The notes under the pieces are model-generated. The model was not told the DNA's origin. It did not search any database and saw nothing but the letters and a program-made list of their open reading frames with translations. This document shows, piece after piece, positions 1 through 12,200 of a stretch of 34,581 nt of DNA. The DNA comes from Hirudo medicinalis (Eukaryota > Annelida > Clitellata > Hirudinida > Hirudinidae). A program made the position numbers and the translations under genes. The stretch is from contig MPNW01000692.1 of the NCBI GenBank assembly GCA_011800805.1, positions 7,889 through 42,469 of the forward strand, given 5' to 3'. The first letter of the stretch is position 1. Every line of letters starts with the position of its first letter.

Positions 1-221
1 ATTCATCAATCTTCCTCTCTCGCATCACCTTTGTGGCCCTTTGGATGCTTTTCAATATTATTTATGCCCGACCCTACCTCGGTCGCTGCCATTGATGATA
101 AGAGATGTGCTGATGATGATAATGATGACGACGACGACGACGACGACGATGATGATGATGAGGATGATCAACAATATATTATTGCTAACCAGTTATTTAC
201 CGCAACTTAATAACTTAACAG
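1..221. other. Start of window: intronic DNA with (GAT/GAC)n microsatellite
   Basis: No exon is supported here. The stretch lies upstream of the first recognisable receptor exon (222) and most likely belongs to the preceding intron. A GAT/GAC trinucleotide tract occupies about 109-168. Its Met/Thr/Asp-rich translation is low complexity and is not evidence of a protein. An upstream exon of the receptor could lie in 1-90, but I see no domain there. Confidence 0.5.
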
Positions 222-3155
222 GGTCGTATGAGGATGATGACGACAGCGTCTACGAAGATTGGGATTCAAAGACAGAGACATCGAAGCTAGCCACGGCAAG
301 AGGTGAAAATGATGACTAATCAATTTATTTCTTGACGATGACTACGACGATACTGATGATGACGAGCGCGATGACGGTGATGGCGATGATTGTCATTCAT
401 GACGTCGGTGACGCCTGCGATTGCTTCATGGATAAAAACAGTTATGACACTGATGAAAAACAACAAATGACAACAACACTTTTATTTCATTCGCCAGGTG
501 ACATCAGCATCACAAAACCAACGGCATCTCTGGAGCCTGACCTCAGCGTCCGACTTTCTTGGAACGTCCTGCCCAAGGATCAGTCCAATAGCGGAGGATT
601 TCAGTTCAAAGTTCAAATGAAGAATTTGGATGGATCGGTTGGATGGGAGACCATACGTGACAGTATGCCCTTCAACACTAGGACCTATGTCGTGCAGAGA
701 GAACTCCTGCTACCTAGCGAGTGTTTTGAAAATACTTAAAAAATAATATAAAACTTTTTTTTTCAAATTTCAATTCAATAAAAGAAGCCATTAAAATAAA
801 GTTAGTTTTTCAAACGTTATTAACTGATTTTAATAATTAAACATTATTTTCTTTCAAGGCAAAACATATAGATTTAGGATATGCCTGTCGACCCCAAGTA
901 GAGCTTGCATAAACAGCCCCGAATCTATTAAAGTCTTCGTCTCGCCCAACTACCCTAACTTGGATCCTCCAATCAGCCCAAGAAAGAAGCCCCCTCAGCC
1001 GACCATAGTTCAGGCCCAAGTCATCTCGTGTAGCAAGATCGAGATTGGCTGGCAGGTAGCCAATAGAGCCAATTTCTTTGAAATAATTTTTGGCCGATTA
1101 TTTCAAAATGCAGTTATCTAAATCAAAATTAGAAAAAAAAAACTATTACGATATATTTTCGATATAAAAATCAACCTCACCTTTGTTAGTTACCTGATTA
1201 CCAACTGGATGACTTGGATTATGGAGATGCCGGATATTACGATCACGATGACGATGACAACATGGATCAACTGGGCGAGCACGAGGATGAATATCTCTTT
1301 CCCTCCAAGCAACGCTTTTCAGAGACTCAGGGTCAATACTCCAGGGGCGATAAGTTAAGGGGCGTGGAATCTTTTTACGTGCACTATGCCCCCTATCAAG
1401 AGCAGGATAAGATCCAGACACTTAGAGTGGAGGAGGGCACAAGTAGAAGTGCCACCATTTCCAATCTGAGGTCATCCACTGCCTACATGTTCAAAATGCA
1501 GAGTGTCTCTTATGACGGGCTTGAGAGTGAATACAGTAACTCCATTGTCAAAGAGACTATAGGTATATTATTACATTTGAAATTTTTATTTTTTTTACTG
1601 TTAATGACTAAATTATTAACTATTTCTTAGCACTAACAAGCTGGATACTATTTAGACATGATTAGCTCTTATTAGAAGCCTTAAATATTTGTCTGCGCAA
1701 CTCAATATGTTAATTAACAAATAATAGGTTATTTTTTTTTCAAATCGGACATGTTTATCTTTTTATATAATTTCAATGACATCAAATAATATTCTGCAGA
1801 CTGCTACAATCCCCAAAGACAACCCTTCGAAAGCCAACCAGATGAAACAGAAGATTACGACCCCTATACCTCTCATTCCCGTAATCCAGTCAAACCCTCC
1901 GGTGGGCGGAACTTTAGCGAATTTGCCAGCCAATCACTGTATGTCGTGGGCGGAGTCTTGTTCGTGATCATAGTGGCTGCCCTAGTTATAGCAATGATTG
2001 TCTGTTTGTATAAAAGAAAAGGCAAAGGAAGTTCCGATAAATGTGAGTTTGTCGCAACTCTAACGAAAAATAAAAATAAAAATACATTTGTTTCCAAATA
2101 ATTGTTAAATAAATGCTATGTTTAGCCCTTCAAATGAACCAGACTCTAATGCATTGCTACCAAGCCACTCAACACCAATTGGGTGGCCATGCTACCACCA
2201 TTGGCTCCTCCCATTTGCCGAGCTGCAACGGCCATTGCACCACGGTTCGTACCATCGGAGCCAATAGCATGCAGGGCGTGGAATACTGCCGACCAATGGA
2301 TTTGGCCGAATCGCGTGCTTTGGCCAACCAACTGCAGCCTTGCATAAGCAGTCAGAACGGCAAAAAGGTTTGGTGCTGATTAACAATTCCGTGAATTCTT
2401 GATTCGACTCATTTAATAATTAATTTGTTGATGGTAATAATTTATTCAGCCTCCTCCTGATCTTGATCTTCCGCCCCCTCCGCCCCTCCCACCTTTTCAA
2501 AACTCCGCCTATAGAGGTGACACCAGTCATGGTTGGTGGAAATTGTTTGCAGGGAACAATATATCCCAAAATACAACAATAGTAAATAAATAAGTAAATG
2601 ATAATAATAATAATAAATTAAAAACTAATTACTAATTAACTCTGATTAATAATAGGCGAAGATGCTCTCCTTTACGACCAGCTCTCCGATCCGGACGAGA
2701 GGGAAACAATACGCAAAAGCTCCATTCTCATGCAGACACCTTTCTCCACTGGCGGGATTTACCACCCCATTTCGCAGAATAACTCTCCAGCCTCAACGGT
2801 ATGCCCCGGTCAAGCCCCACAGGTCACATCACTACAGTGTCCTTCAGATGAAGCCCAGGGCAACGCCTACTGGGTTTTGGAAAACTTCAGTCGTACTCCC
2901 TCAGAGGGTAGCGGGAGTGCAGTCAGCGGGGGCTATTACGTCACCAGCGTTCCCGGCGGCTTGCAGTCGCAGCCATCGTCGAACGCTCACCCGCTGAACA
3001 CAGGGTCGTCATCGTCGTCTTCATCTTCTTCATCAGAGGCTAAAAATAACCGTCGACAGCCGACTCGCCAATCACCAAGCGTGGCTTTTGAGCCGCTCGT
3101 GTATCGCTTGGCGAGAGATAGCGACACGAGCGATCTCGGCTACTCTTTGACCTGA
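222..3155 (+). CDS. CDON/BOC-family type I membrane receptor, C-terminal part (5' end off window)
   Basis: Eight exons join in phase: 222-302, 498-722, 859-1055, 1190-1562, 1800-2042, 2126-2367, 2450-2516 and 2656-3155 (stop). An Asp/Glu-rich linker comes first, then an FN3 domain (GDISITKP to TYRFRICL), then a second FN3 domain. The second contains GVESFYVHYAP, AYMFKMQSVS and ESEYSNSIVKET, closely resembling the membrane-proximal FN3 of vertebrate CDON/BOC (GFYIYYRP, IKMQ, ESEFSN, CET). In that family this domain binds Hedgehog. A Pro/Ser stalk, one transmembrane helix (SLYVVGGVLFVIIVAALVIA, then Lys/Arg) and a roughly 270-residue cytoplasmic tail follow. The tail has a poly-Pro run and a Ser run and no enzyme domain. 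Ig domains and signal peptide would be upstream. Family placement rests on the last FN3 from memory; another FN3 adhesion receptor (protogenin or neogenin type) remains possible. The exon structure is solid. Confidence 0.78.
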
Positions 3156-3330
3156 CCTGATTCCCTTATTCTTGGAAGGTCAAAGGTCATCTGTAACATT
3201 TGAAACAAGGAGAAAATGAGAGACATGGGAAGGAATTTCGTGTAGGGTAGTGTCGTGCACAGTAGTGACGGTCAGTTGTTGTATTAGTATTTTTGTCGCG
3301 CCGGATTTCTCGTTCATTATGTTTTAATTC

Positions 3331-3336
3331 AATAAA
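3331..3336 (+). terminator. Candidate polyadenylation signal AATAAA of the receptor gene
   Basis: A canonical AATAAA lies 176 bases after the receptor stop codon, followed by T-rich sequence. It is the first canonical hexamer in the 3' flank. Position and motif only; the cleavage site is not known. Confidence 0.5.
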
Positions 3337-3619
3337 TTTAATTTTTTGCATTCGTTTGAATTAAATTGAAATGAAATTCGATTTAATTCGAAATGAAATT
3401 CAAATTAATTTGTCTTTTCTTCTTTCTTTCTTTCTCTCTCTCTCTCTCAAAGTTCTGCGGTAAAATAGTCGCTGGTGTTGTTGCTGTTGTCGACAGGTCA
3501 TAAGAGGGACCTTGCTTGAACGTTTGCTGGAAGTTCTTTGTTGGATTCGATTGCTCACCGTATTATCGCTCGCTAATTATTATTATTATTATTTATTTAT
3601 TAACTTGAAAGTTAACATT

Positions 3620-3651
<32 letters not shown>

Positions 3652-4075
3652 AATAATAATATTAATAATAACAATAATTTAGTTGATTTATTACATTTAG
3701 CGCGCCAATTTTTTAATTCTTTCCGTTCATAGAAAATTATTTTAGATTTTCAGTGTCACGCCTTTGCCTCTCGACTTGCCTGCTTTTTGTATCCAGGTCG
3801 GGTCAGAAGGTTGGATTATTTTTAGACATCGCCCGATAGGTCGTCTCACTGACCTAGTTTGTAATGTGGTCGTTGAATATTAATGAGTGTCCTGTCATTG
3901 TTTTGCGTTCAATGTTATTTGTTTTAGGGTTTTTTTTTTGTTATTAATGTCATTACAAAATGGTTGCGCGCTAATAATATCTCTCTCGAAATTCCCCAAA
4001 CTATGAAGTAACATTACGTTTCCTTAGCATTTAAATCAGAGGTGTGGCCATGATTACGTCATCAGGATTGTAATT

Positions 4076-4160
4076 AATAATAATAATAATAATAATATTT
4101 TAAATATTAATTTATATATAATAATTATGGTTATTATTCTTCTTCTTCTTCTTCTTCTTC

Positions 4161-4236
<76 letters not shown>

Positions 4237-4329
4237 NGAGTCGTCGTCGGTCCTGACGGGCAACGATTATCCAGCTATTCTTGAGTGTACTTGGATCTAC
4301 ACACACGACCAATTAACTATTACTCGTCG

Positions 4330-4409
<80 letters not shown>

Positions 4410-4445
4410 GTCGTCGTCGTCGTCGTCATCGTCATCATCATCATC
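4076..4445. repeat. Compound (ATT)n / (CAT)n microsatellite cluster with an N
   Basis: Two trinucleotide arrays, (TTC)n-(TTA)n up to 4236 and (TTA)n-(TCA)n-(TCG)n at about 4330-4445, are separated by about 90 bases of unique sequence. Position 4237 is an N exactly where the first array ends, so its length is probably not resolved and may be collapsed. Both arrays read as homopolymeric amino acids in several frames, which creates false ORFs on both strands. Confidence 0.9.
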
Positions 4446-5834
4446 GTTATATTATCGTTATCTTTTTATCATTATCAGTACCATTATCATTACCGTTGTT
4501 GTTGTTGTGTTGTTGTTGTTCTTTGTTGTTCTTGTCGTTATTATTAACTAAGTTATTAACTGTTTATTACGTTCTCCGTGTCTCGTTCGGATTTAACGCT
4601 TTCAACAAATCGAATCCAATGATTACGTTTACCAAGTTGTTTGAGATGTACACATTTTTACTCCTTGTAAGCTTACGGACACTCACCTCTTTGGACTTTC
4701 ATGATGACGATTACGATGATGATGGTGACGACGTCGAAGATGTTGGCTTTGTTATCGATAATGATGATGATGGTGATGATGATGATTATAACATTTTCAT
4801 TCGGATTTTCAGCGCCATTAGTATCGCTATTCTTTATGTCATTTTGATCTTACGTCACCATCTATGTCATCGTCACCGTCATCGTTATCGTCATCATCAT
4901 CATCATCATCGTCATCACCGGAAGTCATCCATTCTGCATGTACCGGCTTGCCGTAACTTGCCATTGTAACATATTAGTTTGTGACCGTGTTCTCAAGTGA
5001 AGGATATTTCACGTTGTTATTTCGTTCGCAAAGATTATTTCAACTCAATTCGATGGAATGTTATTCACACTTTTTGAACCGATCAATTAATTAATTTTAA
5101 CGGGTAAAATCAAAAGCCGATTTGGAAGTTCGATTTGATTTCACTTTAAAATCTTATGATTTTAACTTCTATTCATTCAAAGCTGCCATTTTGATCTGAC
5201 GAACAGTTTTTCTTGACTTTTTCCTTTGTTACAATTTTTCGAATTTAAAATCAAATTTCTCCGCACTGTATAACTTGTGCAACCACCACGTCTAAGGAGA
5301 GTTTACCTCCGTCGAGGTTCAAGCGAGGTTTCGAACACCGAACATAAGAGATTAAAATGACGATCGTGTATTTCTTGCCGATGTGCCAAATACGTCTGGC
5401 CCGTGTCTTCTTAGAAAGTTATGAATAAATTCAGTATTTCGTTTGCTTTTCTTTGTTTTAAATCTGCTCTGAGATCAAAATTCGTTCCTAATAACTTTAG
5501 TTTGATTATCCAATTTGAACACATCAGTAAAATGTGCGTTTGTAAGATCTAGGGAAGCGAAGAGGAATCATACTTAAAGTTCATTGTGAGATAATTATTT
5601 ATTAGAGAGGGCATAAATCTGAGGACAATCTTGACAATTTTTAGAGGTCAACATTAAAATTTATGTTATTAATAATTGGTAAAGGTGAAGTGTATTTTTT
5701 AATTCTAAGCAAATTATATTATTTATAAAGAATTTATAGACCTGAAACGCTGTACAAGATATACAGAGTTTGAAAATCACGGAAATTCGGGATCGCCAGA
5801 ATTGATGAAATATCTAAATTTCTTATATAAGAAA

Positions 5835-5855
5835 CCTAACCCTAACCCTAACCCT
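5835..5855. repeat. Short interstitial telomeric repeat (CCCTAA)3.5
   Basis: About three and a half perfect CCCTAA units (TTAGGG on the other strand). The block is flanked by two copies of the 10-bp palindrome CTTATATAAG at 5822-5831 and 5861-5870. TTAGGG is the usual animal telomere unit outside arthropods and nematodes, so this hints at the host's telomere type. Such blocks are generally attributed to telomerase action at repaired breaks or to chance expansion. Confidence 0.75.
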
Positions 5856-6233
5856 TATATCTTATATAAGATATTCTTATTCTAAGAATATGTATTAATT
5901 ATTATTATTATCTTATTATTATAAAAATATGTGCAATTTATGCGAGTTTCCTATTTTAGGGAGCCAACGACTGTTTTCATTTTCATGCAAATTTTAATTT
6001 TTAATAATAAATATTTTTTAAATAAATAAAATAAACTTTTTAGTTTGAAATTGTAAATTCAACATTTGAAAATTATAATCCTTTAATTTTATAATGATCT
6101 TTTGCTGTTGATTAGTGTGTGCATCGCTCTTTCAAAAGATTTGTATCTGCGTTGAAAACTTAATATTGTTTAAAAACGTCTGCTCTAACACATTGAGGAA
6201 AACTTTGCGATTAAGCCATTTTTATCCACAGAG

Positions 6234-9200
6234 ATGGAGGATATTCCTGAAATAGAAGTATCGGTAAGTTTGCGAAGAAATTTATGTTTTGCACTTAGGT
6301 TCCTCTTTGAGTTGTTCAAATGGCAATGCTTGACAGCACTTGGATAAGCAGGTGTTGTCCAAGTTATTCAATTCTACCAATATTAACTGAAATACTGAAA
6401 AGCCATGCAAACAAACATTGTATTTATTGAACAGAGCAGTTGGATTTTTCCATTAAACACTTTAAGATCAGTTTAATGATGTCAAGCACATTGAAAGTTA
6501 CTTTGAGTAAATTTAATTTCAAGCTTAGATTTACGTGGAAAATTTCCTTTTAAAACGTAATGAACACTAATCTTGAAGCTAACGAAACGAAGAACACATA
6601 ATTTAGAATGCTTTACAACTCGAGACCACCTTAGTAGTAATAAACTACTACTATTAATTAACAAATGACAGACTACAAGAACTTTTTGATATCAACAGAA
6701 CCTGTCCTTCATTCATGTGTTCAACACCAAAATTGGGACTGGCATCGACAAAGATCACCTGAACAGATCCAACCTTCTGACAGTTTCGAACAAACATGGA
6801 CTTGTCTTTGCAGCTTCTGACAAAAGTTAGTTGACGTTTTTTATAAGTGAATTGTGCATTTCTTCTATTTTGATGAGTAGCATCAACAACGCAGTGATGT
6901 CATGTGTAATGTCAGATGTAGTGTGATTTTAATGCTAACAATAGTCTTGACAGCATCGACAATATTACTGTTGCTGACATTGTGACTCATCGGTTACGAC
7001 GTAACGATGACGATTGCAACGGTTAATTCTCACTAACGTCGTCATCACCTTCATCATCAGAACTCAAAGTGATGACGATGTTGGGACTGGACGATCAGAT
7101 GATAAAGATGACCAGCATCAGGACCTCCAAAAAGATGGTGGAAAACGATGCCGTGACCTTTGAACTGGAGGGCGAAATAGTCTACCTGGCTCTGAATTCG
7201 AGCGACGAATTCCTGGCTGTTTGCACCTCCAAGAATGGATTCATATTTGCCGAAGTTTACGACATCAGGGTGTTGGCCAAGGTAGGGTTTGGTTTTTAGG
7301 GTCTGATTGCTTTGATTGAATGATTGAACAGTTGGTTGCAGTTGTTGTCGATAGTGGTTTGATTTTTTTCGTCCGACTCGACAATGTTTGTGGTTTCGTA
7401 ACTAAAATAAACTAAAAATTATAAACTTATCAGGAGAGCAGTAGTATGATTTTTGTCTTTATCATTTGATGACGATTATTGTAGTTGATGATTATTATCA
7501 TCATCATCATCATCATCATCATGATTATTATTATAATTTTCATCATCGCTTAACCCAACACCTGCATCATCATCGTCATCATCATCATCACCATCGTCAT
7601 CATCACCATCCTCATCATCATCATCATCACCACCACCATCATCATCATCATCATCATCATCATCATGATTATCTTCATCATCGTCGTCGGTTTTCTTACC
7701 ACTTCCATGTGAAACTTCAGGACTCCAACCAGCCGTTCTCTTCGTTCCAAGAGATCAAGTTGACGTCCGGTTCGAATGAAATCCTCATCGACTTCTCGTG
7801 GAATCCCAATCCTGACTTTTCCCGGACCTTCGTCTCCTGCTCCTCGTCCGGGTGGGCCTCGGTGTTCGAAGTCCACCCTGCCGAGGTCAAATTGGTCGGA
7901 AGTATCGGGCCCTCGAGCCAGGAGGCTGCCAACACTTGCGGTGAGTTTCAGGGGGGGACAGTTTTGTTTTCGATACGAGTCAGGGGCAATGTAGCCATGG
8001 TAGTGGTAATGACTGATGGTGATGTATGTTGCATGATCATTTCTTTGTTTGTGGGTGATGATGATGATGAAGACTCAGTTTGGGGTTTATAAATAGAGTA
8101 AAGAAACACATTTCATCCAGCTTGCTGGAGTCCCAAAGGAAAACAGGTTGCCATCGGCAGCGAATCTGGAAAGGTGACCCTGTACCTGCCTACGATGTCC
8201 CCGAAGAATGTCATCCAAGTGTGCCCGAAGGTCAAGGAAGGATATGGGGATGTGGCTGGTGGGTGCTTTGTGTGATTTAGTTGATAGATTTGTTATTGGG
8301 AGTAATTTTATTGGAAATTGGTGATATTAATTTTGTTAATTTCATTGCTCCTTTGTAATAACAACAATAATAACAATAATAATAATAACAATAATAATAA
8401 TAATAATAACAATAATAACAATAACAATAACAATAATAATAATAATAATATTAATAATGTAGTGATAGTAATGTTGTGCAGTATGCTTGTCATCACCGCT
8501 AAAAATAACTCCAATAACTTACTTCAAAAGGTGGAATATATATTAAAGCTGCTTCTACGAATTGGGATGAATGACTGCATTATTTATAACTGTCATAACT
8601 ATCCTAACTGTAACTCGTTACAACGAACAATGTTAGCGATCAATTCTGCTCAACTTATTCGCAAAATATCCTTAAACGAAAATTTTGTGCTCGATTTGTC
8701 TCAGTCCAACATTCTCCACGAGACGCAATCACTCGGTAAAACCTTTCATGTCCTTCATCAACATCCTCTTCTTCTTTGTTTTCCCAGTGATGGACATCTT
8801 GTGGGAGACCAACTGCACTTTCTTCATCGTCTACAAGAGCAAGTCGAACGACTCCGAGCAGCCTCTCCTTGTCTACTTGAAGCCACAGGTTGGTGTTCGA
8901 TCCCGTCCGGTTGCTACTTGGGCTACTCGGTGCGGCCGAAAGTCTTCGGGTCCGGGCCCTCGGCTCGGAGACGGGATGGCAAACCCCCCCCGATGCACTC
9001 GAAAAAAAAGAAATTAATCTCGGCCGAATGACCTGCTTGACTATGTCGTTGTTGTCTTTTTTTTAGAAGTTCTTAAGTTATTTGTAAATTGCTCGCGGTT
9101 ATTTTCTCCTAATTTAAATGCTACTCACTAATTATTATCGTTATTATATTGTTGCTATTATTATTGTTATTGTTATTATTATTATTATTGTTGTTATTCG

Positions 9201-12200
9201 TTAGAACAACCAGCCCACCTATAGTTTCTATGGCGACGTTTGTTTCGGGGGGTCTGGATCGAGGCACATGAGGTACCAATTCAACCTGATCAGGCAGTGG
9301 TGAGTCGACGACCGTTTTAAAATCACATCATTACGACGACATTTATTAAAAGTAATGCTACGAGCGGCTTCAACTTTAACGGGTTGTAAAACACGTTGGC
9401 GAAATGAGAGGTCGAGCTTTCTCCCTCGGCCGTCGTAATTAATTTACGTAGCACGTCGTGCAAAGCGTCGGATTTCCCTTCGATGATTATTTATGTGGCG
9501 CCGCTTCACGAGGGAGCTTGCCATGGTGCAAAGTTAAAAAGTCATGACGTCCGTCACGTTGCACGTCCTCGATTGAACCTTGCAGGAACCTTCTTCTGAT
9601 CTCCTCGGCAACTTCCTCAGAAATGTGCCTCCTCGCCAAAGAGAAGGTCGGTCGCTCCTTTCCTTTTTGACGATCCTTAACCTCTCGACACTCGAGGACG
9701 ATAACCGATAACATTATCCGCATTCTAATCTCAGGATACCTGGTACAAGTGCGACCTGGAGCACAAACCAGAGGTGTACAGTCTAGGGAACGACTTTGAG
9801 ATTTACTGTCCGAGAGGTGTCTGCTTGGTCTACTGCTCGGGCTTCAAGTGGACAATCAAGGTGTCAGGTTTGTTGTCGTGCCTTCTGTTTTGTATTTTCA
9901 GTAGATTAAGTAATAAATATTTCATGAGGATTTGCATTGGTTCTAGAGGTGTCGTTATGTTAATGAGTCAAGTGTGATTTCTTGAAGTTTGTAATTTTGA
10001 AATGTTCGAGTAGCCCTGAAATAATAAAATTAATGATAATGGTATTAATAATAATAATAATAAATATTGACGAGTCGATGAGAAATAAAACCGACCATTC
10101 GTAAACAAACGGATTAATTAAATCTAAAGATAAATGTGAAGCACACCTTGATCATCGTACAATTCCATTGACATCCATCCCCAGATGAAGAGAAGTCAGT
10201 GGTGTCACTCCCAGTGATGATGATGTCGAGCGACGGCTGCCTCTCCTCCCTTCAGTTCGTGACCCAGAACCCCGACCATCAGAGTCTCAATGTCGTGCCC
10301 CAGCCGTTGTCGTCCGAGGGAGCTCTTGCCGGTAATTATTCGAGACTTTTTGTTTTTTGTTTTGCTACATTTTTTTAGTCGTCAGCTCGAATAAATTTGT
10401 GAAGTTGCGTCGTTGACTAGCCCATGCAATTGGTCGTTGTGATCCCAGATGCAGTCTTGCAAATAATATAATATTTCTTTAAATAATATTATTAATGTTT
10501 CATAATTTTTTATAATTTATTACTGTTATTCATCAGTCTTTATTCTAATGTAGGTTTATTATCGTCATGATTTTGCGATTGTTCATAAAACACTCATCCT
10601 ATGCGACAGGAGCCCTAACCCAACCTCAGAAGGTCCTCCCGGCTCCTCCACGGCAACCGTCCGTCCCTGTCGAATCCACGCCCGACCCGACCTCGTTCAA
10701 GCCCAACTTGACCTCACTTTCTTTTGTTGGAGCTCAGCATCAGGTTGCTACTTGACTCATCGCTTAAGTTGATCAATGATTACAATTAAATCTATTAGTA
10801 CATTTATTATATTTGTCTAATTACCGCATTATTAGTTAATTAAGTTTTACATTAGACCTTTTGACCTTCGAGGCCACGTGTGAATGTGCAAATTTGCTTC
10901 CAGGTTTTCCAGGCCAATCCGATGAGCTTTTCTGGGCCCTCGCAGGCCACGGCCATTAGCAACAACTACTCGCACGTCCCATCAAATCCCATTGCCGACA
11001 AAATCTCATCGGATCCTCCCGGAGGCCGCCATGCGCCCGCTGCCGAGCCAGTGCCAAAGTCAGGAAAAGCCCCTCAGCTCGGAAACTTTGGCCAGCCCAC
11101 TAAGGTCGACGAGCCCTTGACCTTCAAAGGTCGTCACGAAGAGTCTTCGACCGTCGTAACTGAAGTGCCGGCAGATGGAAGAGACGATCCTTACGCACAG
11201 AGCATTGCAGACGAGGTTGGTGTATTTCACGATTTTATGAATTTTATGATCACTAATCGTGCAACGGAAGCCACAGTAGACCGAACGAATTGTCGTCGAT
11301 CATGAAAAAATTATGACTAGAAAATTATGATTAGAAATAATAAAATGTAGATCTTGATTGAGTTGACATTTCGAAAATAAACAAACTTCACTCGCAGATC
11401 GGGCACTTCTCGAGGGAGTTGAAGGACATCCTCCAAAGGTTGTCGACGTTCAAGGTCGACCCAAACTTCTCGGCGGAGTTGGAGAAGCTGAACTCCGGCA
11501 TGAAGACCCTGCTCGTGCACAAGAGCGACCTCTGTAAAGAACTTTTGGTCGGTGACTTATTTTAAGCCTTGCTATGATTAGTATAGTTTTAACAACAGTT
11601 TAGCCTTTGTGTAGAATGTTGAGTCCTATTATTTGTCCTACTGGTGAAGTAGTAATATTAGTTCTTAATAATGTACTTACTAATTAATATTAATTACTAA
11701 TAACCTTGTTCGTTGGTTATTGAATTCTATTATTTTATTTTTATTAGTTAGCAGTTACTTATTCGTCGATTCGATCGTCAGGACCTCAAGAAGGAGTCCG
11801 AGGAGCAGAGGACCGAGACCCTCGAATTGTTCGCCACCGTGGAGAGGTTCAGGGCAACCCACGAGAGGAACAACGACAAGAACTACCTCGCCCTCCTGCG
11901 CCACCGGCCCCTCGACCCCACCAGGAAGTCCATGATGGCTGCCTTGGAGTCTGCCCTCGGCTACGTCGGCATTGAGATATCGAAAGTCGACTCGATACTG
12001 GACTCCAACCTGCAGGAATGTCTGGACGCTCAGAAGAGACAAAGGTGCGATGTTTTTTGTTTTATTTTGTTCGTGTCAATTATGAATATTTACTGTTAGT
12101 GGTTAACATTAATGGTTAGTTGGCACAGACTCCTGTTTATTACGAGTTACGGCCATTTAAAAGTTAAACATTCATTTGGCAAATTACTAATTTATTCGTA

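Larger units (their letters stand above)
3156..6233. other. Intergenic region: receptor 3' UTR, microsatellites, telomere-like block
   Basis: No credible protein gene. The receptor 3' UTR occupies the first roughly 200 bases. Long (ATT)n, (CAT)n and (GAT)n arrays follow at 3619-3670, 4076-4237, 4330-4445 and 4700-4790. Their Leu/Ile/His/Asp-rich translations, including one of 280 codons at 4127-4969, are repeat artefacts. An imperfect duplicated A/T-rich motif built on gaaatgaaattc lies at about 3355-3405. A TTAGGG-type block lies at 5835-5855. The last few hundred bases should hold the NUP214 promoter and 5' UTR; the cag just before 6232 could be the acceptor of a 5'-UTR intron. Confidence 0.6.

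Noticed and set aside
4127..4969. 280-codon + frame with poly-Ile, poly-His and Asp-rich runs
   Set aside because: Composed almost entirely of microsatellite translation through an N; no domain and no splice context.
8699..8735. Possible extra NUP214 exon between exons 5 and 6 (cag before, gtaaa after)
   Set aside because: Including its 31-36 nt would break phase. Joining 8258 directly to 8788 gives YGDVAVMDILWE, which matches the human propeller.
9487..9723. - strand 78-codon frame
   Set aside because: It overlaps the 61-nt NUP214 exon 9586-9646 (NLLLISSATSSEMCLLAKEK), which matches the human sequence and is required for phase.
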